A stretch of DNA of 5,914 bases, taken from positions 1-5,914 of the forward strand of contig DATCGG010000117.1 in the NCBI GenBank assembly GCA_036509075.1, written 5' to 3'. A model generated the notes under the pieces. That model had not been told where the DNA came from. It did no database searches and saw only the letters and a list, made by a program, of their open reading frames with translations. Positions 5,498-5,914 of this stretch are shown here, piece by piece (within the stretch, counting starts at the first letter, position 1; each line of letters starts with the position of its first letter). The position numbers were made by a program, and so were the translations under genes. This DNA is from JAJKIV01 sp036509075 (lineage in GTDB: Bacteria > Gemmatimonadota > Gemmatimonadetes > Gemmatimonadales > Gemmatimonadaceae).

Positions 5498-5914
5498 ATG
5501 AGTCGTACGTTCCAGGACGCTGGCGCGCTCGGAGCCACCATCGTGACTGCCGCTCCAATGGAGGAAAGACCGAAAGGTTCACCGCCATCGCAGTTGGGAG
5601 TCGTGCTCACCAGCGACGACGCCGAGGCGCGCGACGCGGCCTGGCGCTCGCTGATCGCCGACCATAGCCGTCTGCTTATGCACGTGGCCCGGTCGGTCGC
5701 GGCCGAACACGACGGCACCATGGATGCCTACGCGTTCGTCCTCGAGCAGCTCCGGTCTGACGACTTTCGGGTGCTCCGCCATTTCTCGTCCGTTGGGACG
5801 GGAACGTTCACGACATGGCTCACAGTCGTTGCGCGGCGGATGTGCGTCGACTTCTACCGCAGTCGGTACGGACGCTCTCGCGCGCAAGACAACAATCGGC
5901 CAAGCGCTGAGGCA
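5498..5914 (+). CDS. ECF-like sigma-70 family factor, partial (C-terminus off the right edge)
   Basis: The frame is open from ATG at 5498 to the window end (139 codons). After a variable N-terminus (1-45), AWRSLIADHSRLLMHVARSV (48-67) matches sigma region 2.1. The stretch 72-96 (DGTMDAYAFVLEQL then DDFRVLRHF) fits region 2.2-2.3. FTTWLTVVARRMCVDFYRSR (104-123) is the typical region 2.4 promoter -10 recognition helix. RPSAEA at the end resembles the linker of a subgroup seen in Acidobacteria-like genomes (from memory). Region 4 is beyond the edge, so binding specificity and completeness cannot be judged. The start has a G-rich stretch just upstream (GCGGGGGCGGCG) that may serve as ribosome binding site; ATG at 5558 is an alternative. 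The gene follows the unknown membrane protein in the same direction after 229 bp, so it is probably separately expressed. Confidence 0.82.
   Translation, partial: MSRTFQDAGALGATIVTAAPMEERPKGSPPSQLGVVLTSDDAEARDAAWRSLIADHSRLLMHVARSVAAEHDGTMDAYAFVLEQLRSDDFRVLRHFSSVGTGTFTTWLTVVARRMCVDFYRSRYGRSRAQDNNRPSAEA

Overview
The window reads as high-GC chromosomal DNA from a free-living bacterium, most likely Gemmatimonadota or a similar Acidobacteriota-like lineage. This is inferred from gene content: a large Ser/Thr kinase with a TolB-like tail beside a TIGR02999-type ECF sigma factor, a MauG-like di-heme peroxidase lipoprotein, and strong third-position GC. No 16S or other phylogenetic marker is present, so the lineage is tentative. 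No transposase, phage gene, tRNA, rRNA or CRISPR array was seen.

Layout. Positions 1-1630 (minus) hold a transmembrane Ser/Thr protein kinase whose C-terminus runs off the left edge. Positions 1638-2252 or 2270 (minus) hold an ECF-family sigma factor 7 nt upstream of the kinase, so the two form a sigma-kinase operon. A good sigma-70-like promoter (TTGCCT-N17-CATAAT) sits in the 64-nt gap upstream of the sigma gene. Positions 2335-3744 (minus) encode a di-heme cytochrome c peroxidase/MauG-like lipoprotein. Positions 3746-4306 (minus) encode a small uncharacterised lipoprotein whose stop codon is one base from the peroxidase start. The two lipoproteins therefore form a coupled, secreted two-gene unit.

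Positions 4307-4515 are a divergent intergenic region with two GTCCC/GGGAC inverted repeats. Positions 4516-5268 (plus) encode an unrecognised protein with a soluble N-terminal part and two C-terminal membrane helices. Positions 5269-5497 are intergenic and contain a 9-bp inverted repeat. Positions 5498-5914 (plus) hold the N-terminal 139 residues of a second ECF-like sigma factor, cut by the right edge.

Three points stand out. The first sigma factor lacks the usual acidic residues of region 2.2 and has a Thr-Thr pair there, next to a kinase gene; this is what a phosphorylation-activated sigma factor would look like. The octamer RCCTAACG / CGTTAGGY occurs seven times and contains every TTA leucine codon I found. 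The MauG-like enzyme is translationally coupled to a Trp/His/Cys-bearing lipoprotein that could be its partner or substrate.
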